From Hyphomicrobiales bacterium (lineage in GTDB: Bacteria > Pseudomonadota > Alphaproteobacteria > Rhizobiales > JAJFHC01), in contig JAJFHC010000256.1 in the NCBI GenBank assembly GCA_021775835.1, forward strand, positions 1 through 5,002: a stretch of DNA of 5,002 nt. The letters run 5' to 3'. The notes beneath the pieces were generated by a model. It made no database searches. It saw only the letters and a list, made by a program, of their open reading frames with translations, and was not told the DNA's origin. The position numbers and the translations under genes are program-made. Positions 4,963-5,002 of this stretch are shown one piece after another (within the stretch, counting starts at the first letter, position 1; every line of letters begins with the position of its first letter).

Positions 4963-4980
4963 AAAAACTGTGAAACACAG
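4963..4980 (-). terminator. possible weak terminator for transcription entering from the right
   Basis: CTGTG-AAA-CACAG (4968-4980) is a perfect 5-bp hairpin with a three-base loop. On the minus strand it is followed by TTTTTC. The stem is short, so activity would be weak; it would serve a minus-strand gene lying to the right of the window. Confidence 0.3.
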
Positions 4981-5002
4981 CGAAGATTACCGTTTTTGTT
5001 AA

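Overview
The window looks like the regulatory and replication end of an integrated mobile element (phage satellite, prophage or integrative island) in an alphaproteobacterium, probably Rhizobiales-like. That assignment is an inference from the protein families (AlpA-type regulator, phage-type TOPRIM protein, DUF3631 ATPase, TubC-N-like/zinc protein) and from the moderate GC content. No chromosomal housekeeping gene, integrase, tRNA or attachment site is visible, so the element's ends lie outside the window or cannot be recognised.

Layout. Bases 3-3943 of the minus strand are occupied without a gap by seven genes, each overlapping the next. In transcription order they are an AlpA/excisionase-type helix-turn-helix regulator (79 aa), two very small genes (42 and 58 aa), a TOPRIM-domain protein resembling the topoisomerase VI A subunit nuclease module (295 aa), a cysteine-rich protein of unknown function (184 aa), a DUF3631 P-loop ATPase (529 aa), and a TubC-N-like protein with a zinc motif (129 aa). 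Five of the six junctions are ATGA overlaps (4 nt) and the other is an 8-nt overlap, so the genes are very probably co-transcribed and translationally coupled. Bases 3944-4110 are a divergent intergenic region with candidate promoters and inverted repeats. Bases 4111-4911 of the plus strand encode a 266-aa uncharacterised protein ending in a probable zinc finger. The last 91 bases hold only short repeats and a weak terminator-like hairpin.

How it may work together. The small HTH protein would control the divergent promoter region. The operon behind it supplies a DNA-processing set (TOPRIM protein plus DUF3631 ATPase), which fits autonomous replication or excision-coupled replication of the element.

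The most striking signal is not a gene. A 131-nt long, nearly symmetric palindrome (469-599) is embedded in the coding sequence for the unconserved C-terminal tail of the DUF3631 protein. It carries three copies of the octamer CCGAAACA on the left and three mirror copies (two perfect, one with one change) on the right, all symmetric about base 534. It is a good candidate for an origin of replication or a structured RNA control element hidden inside the replication gene.
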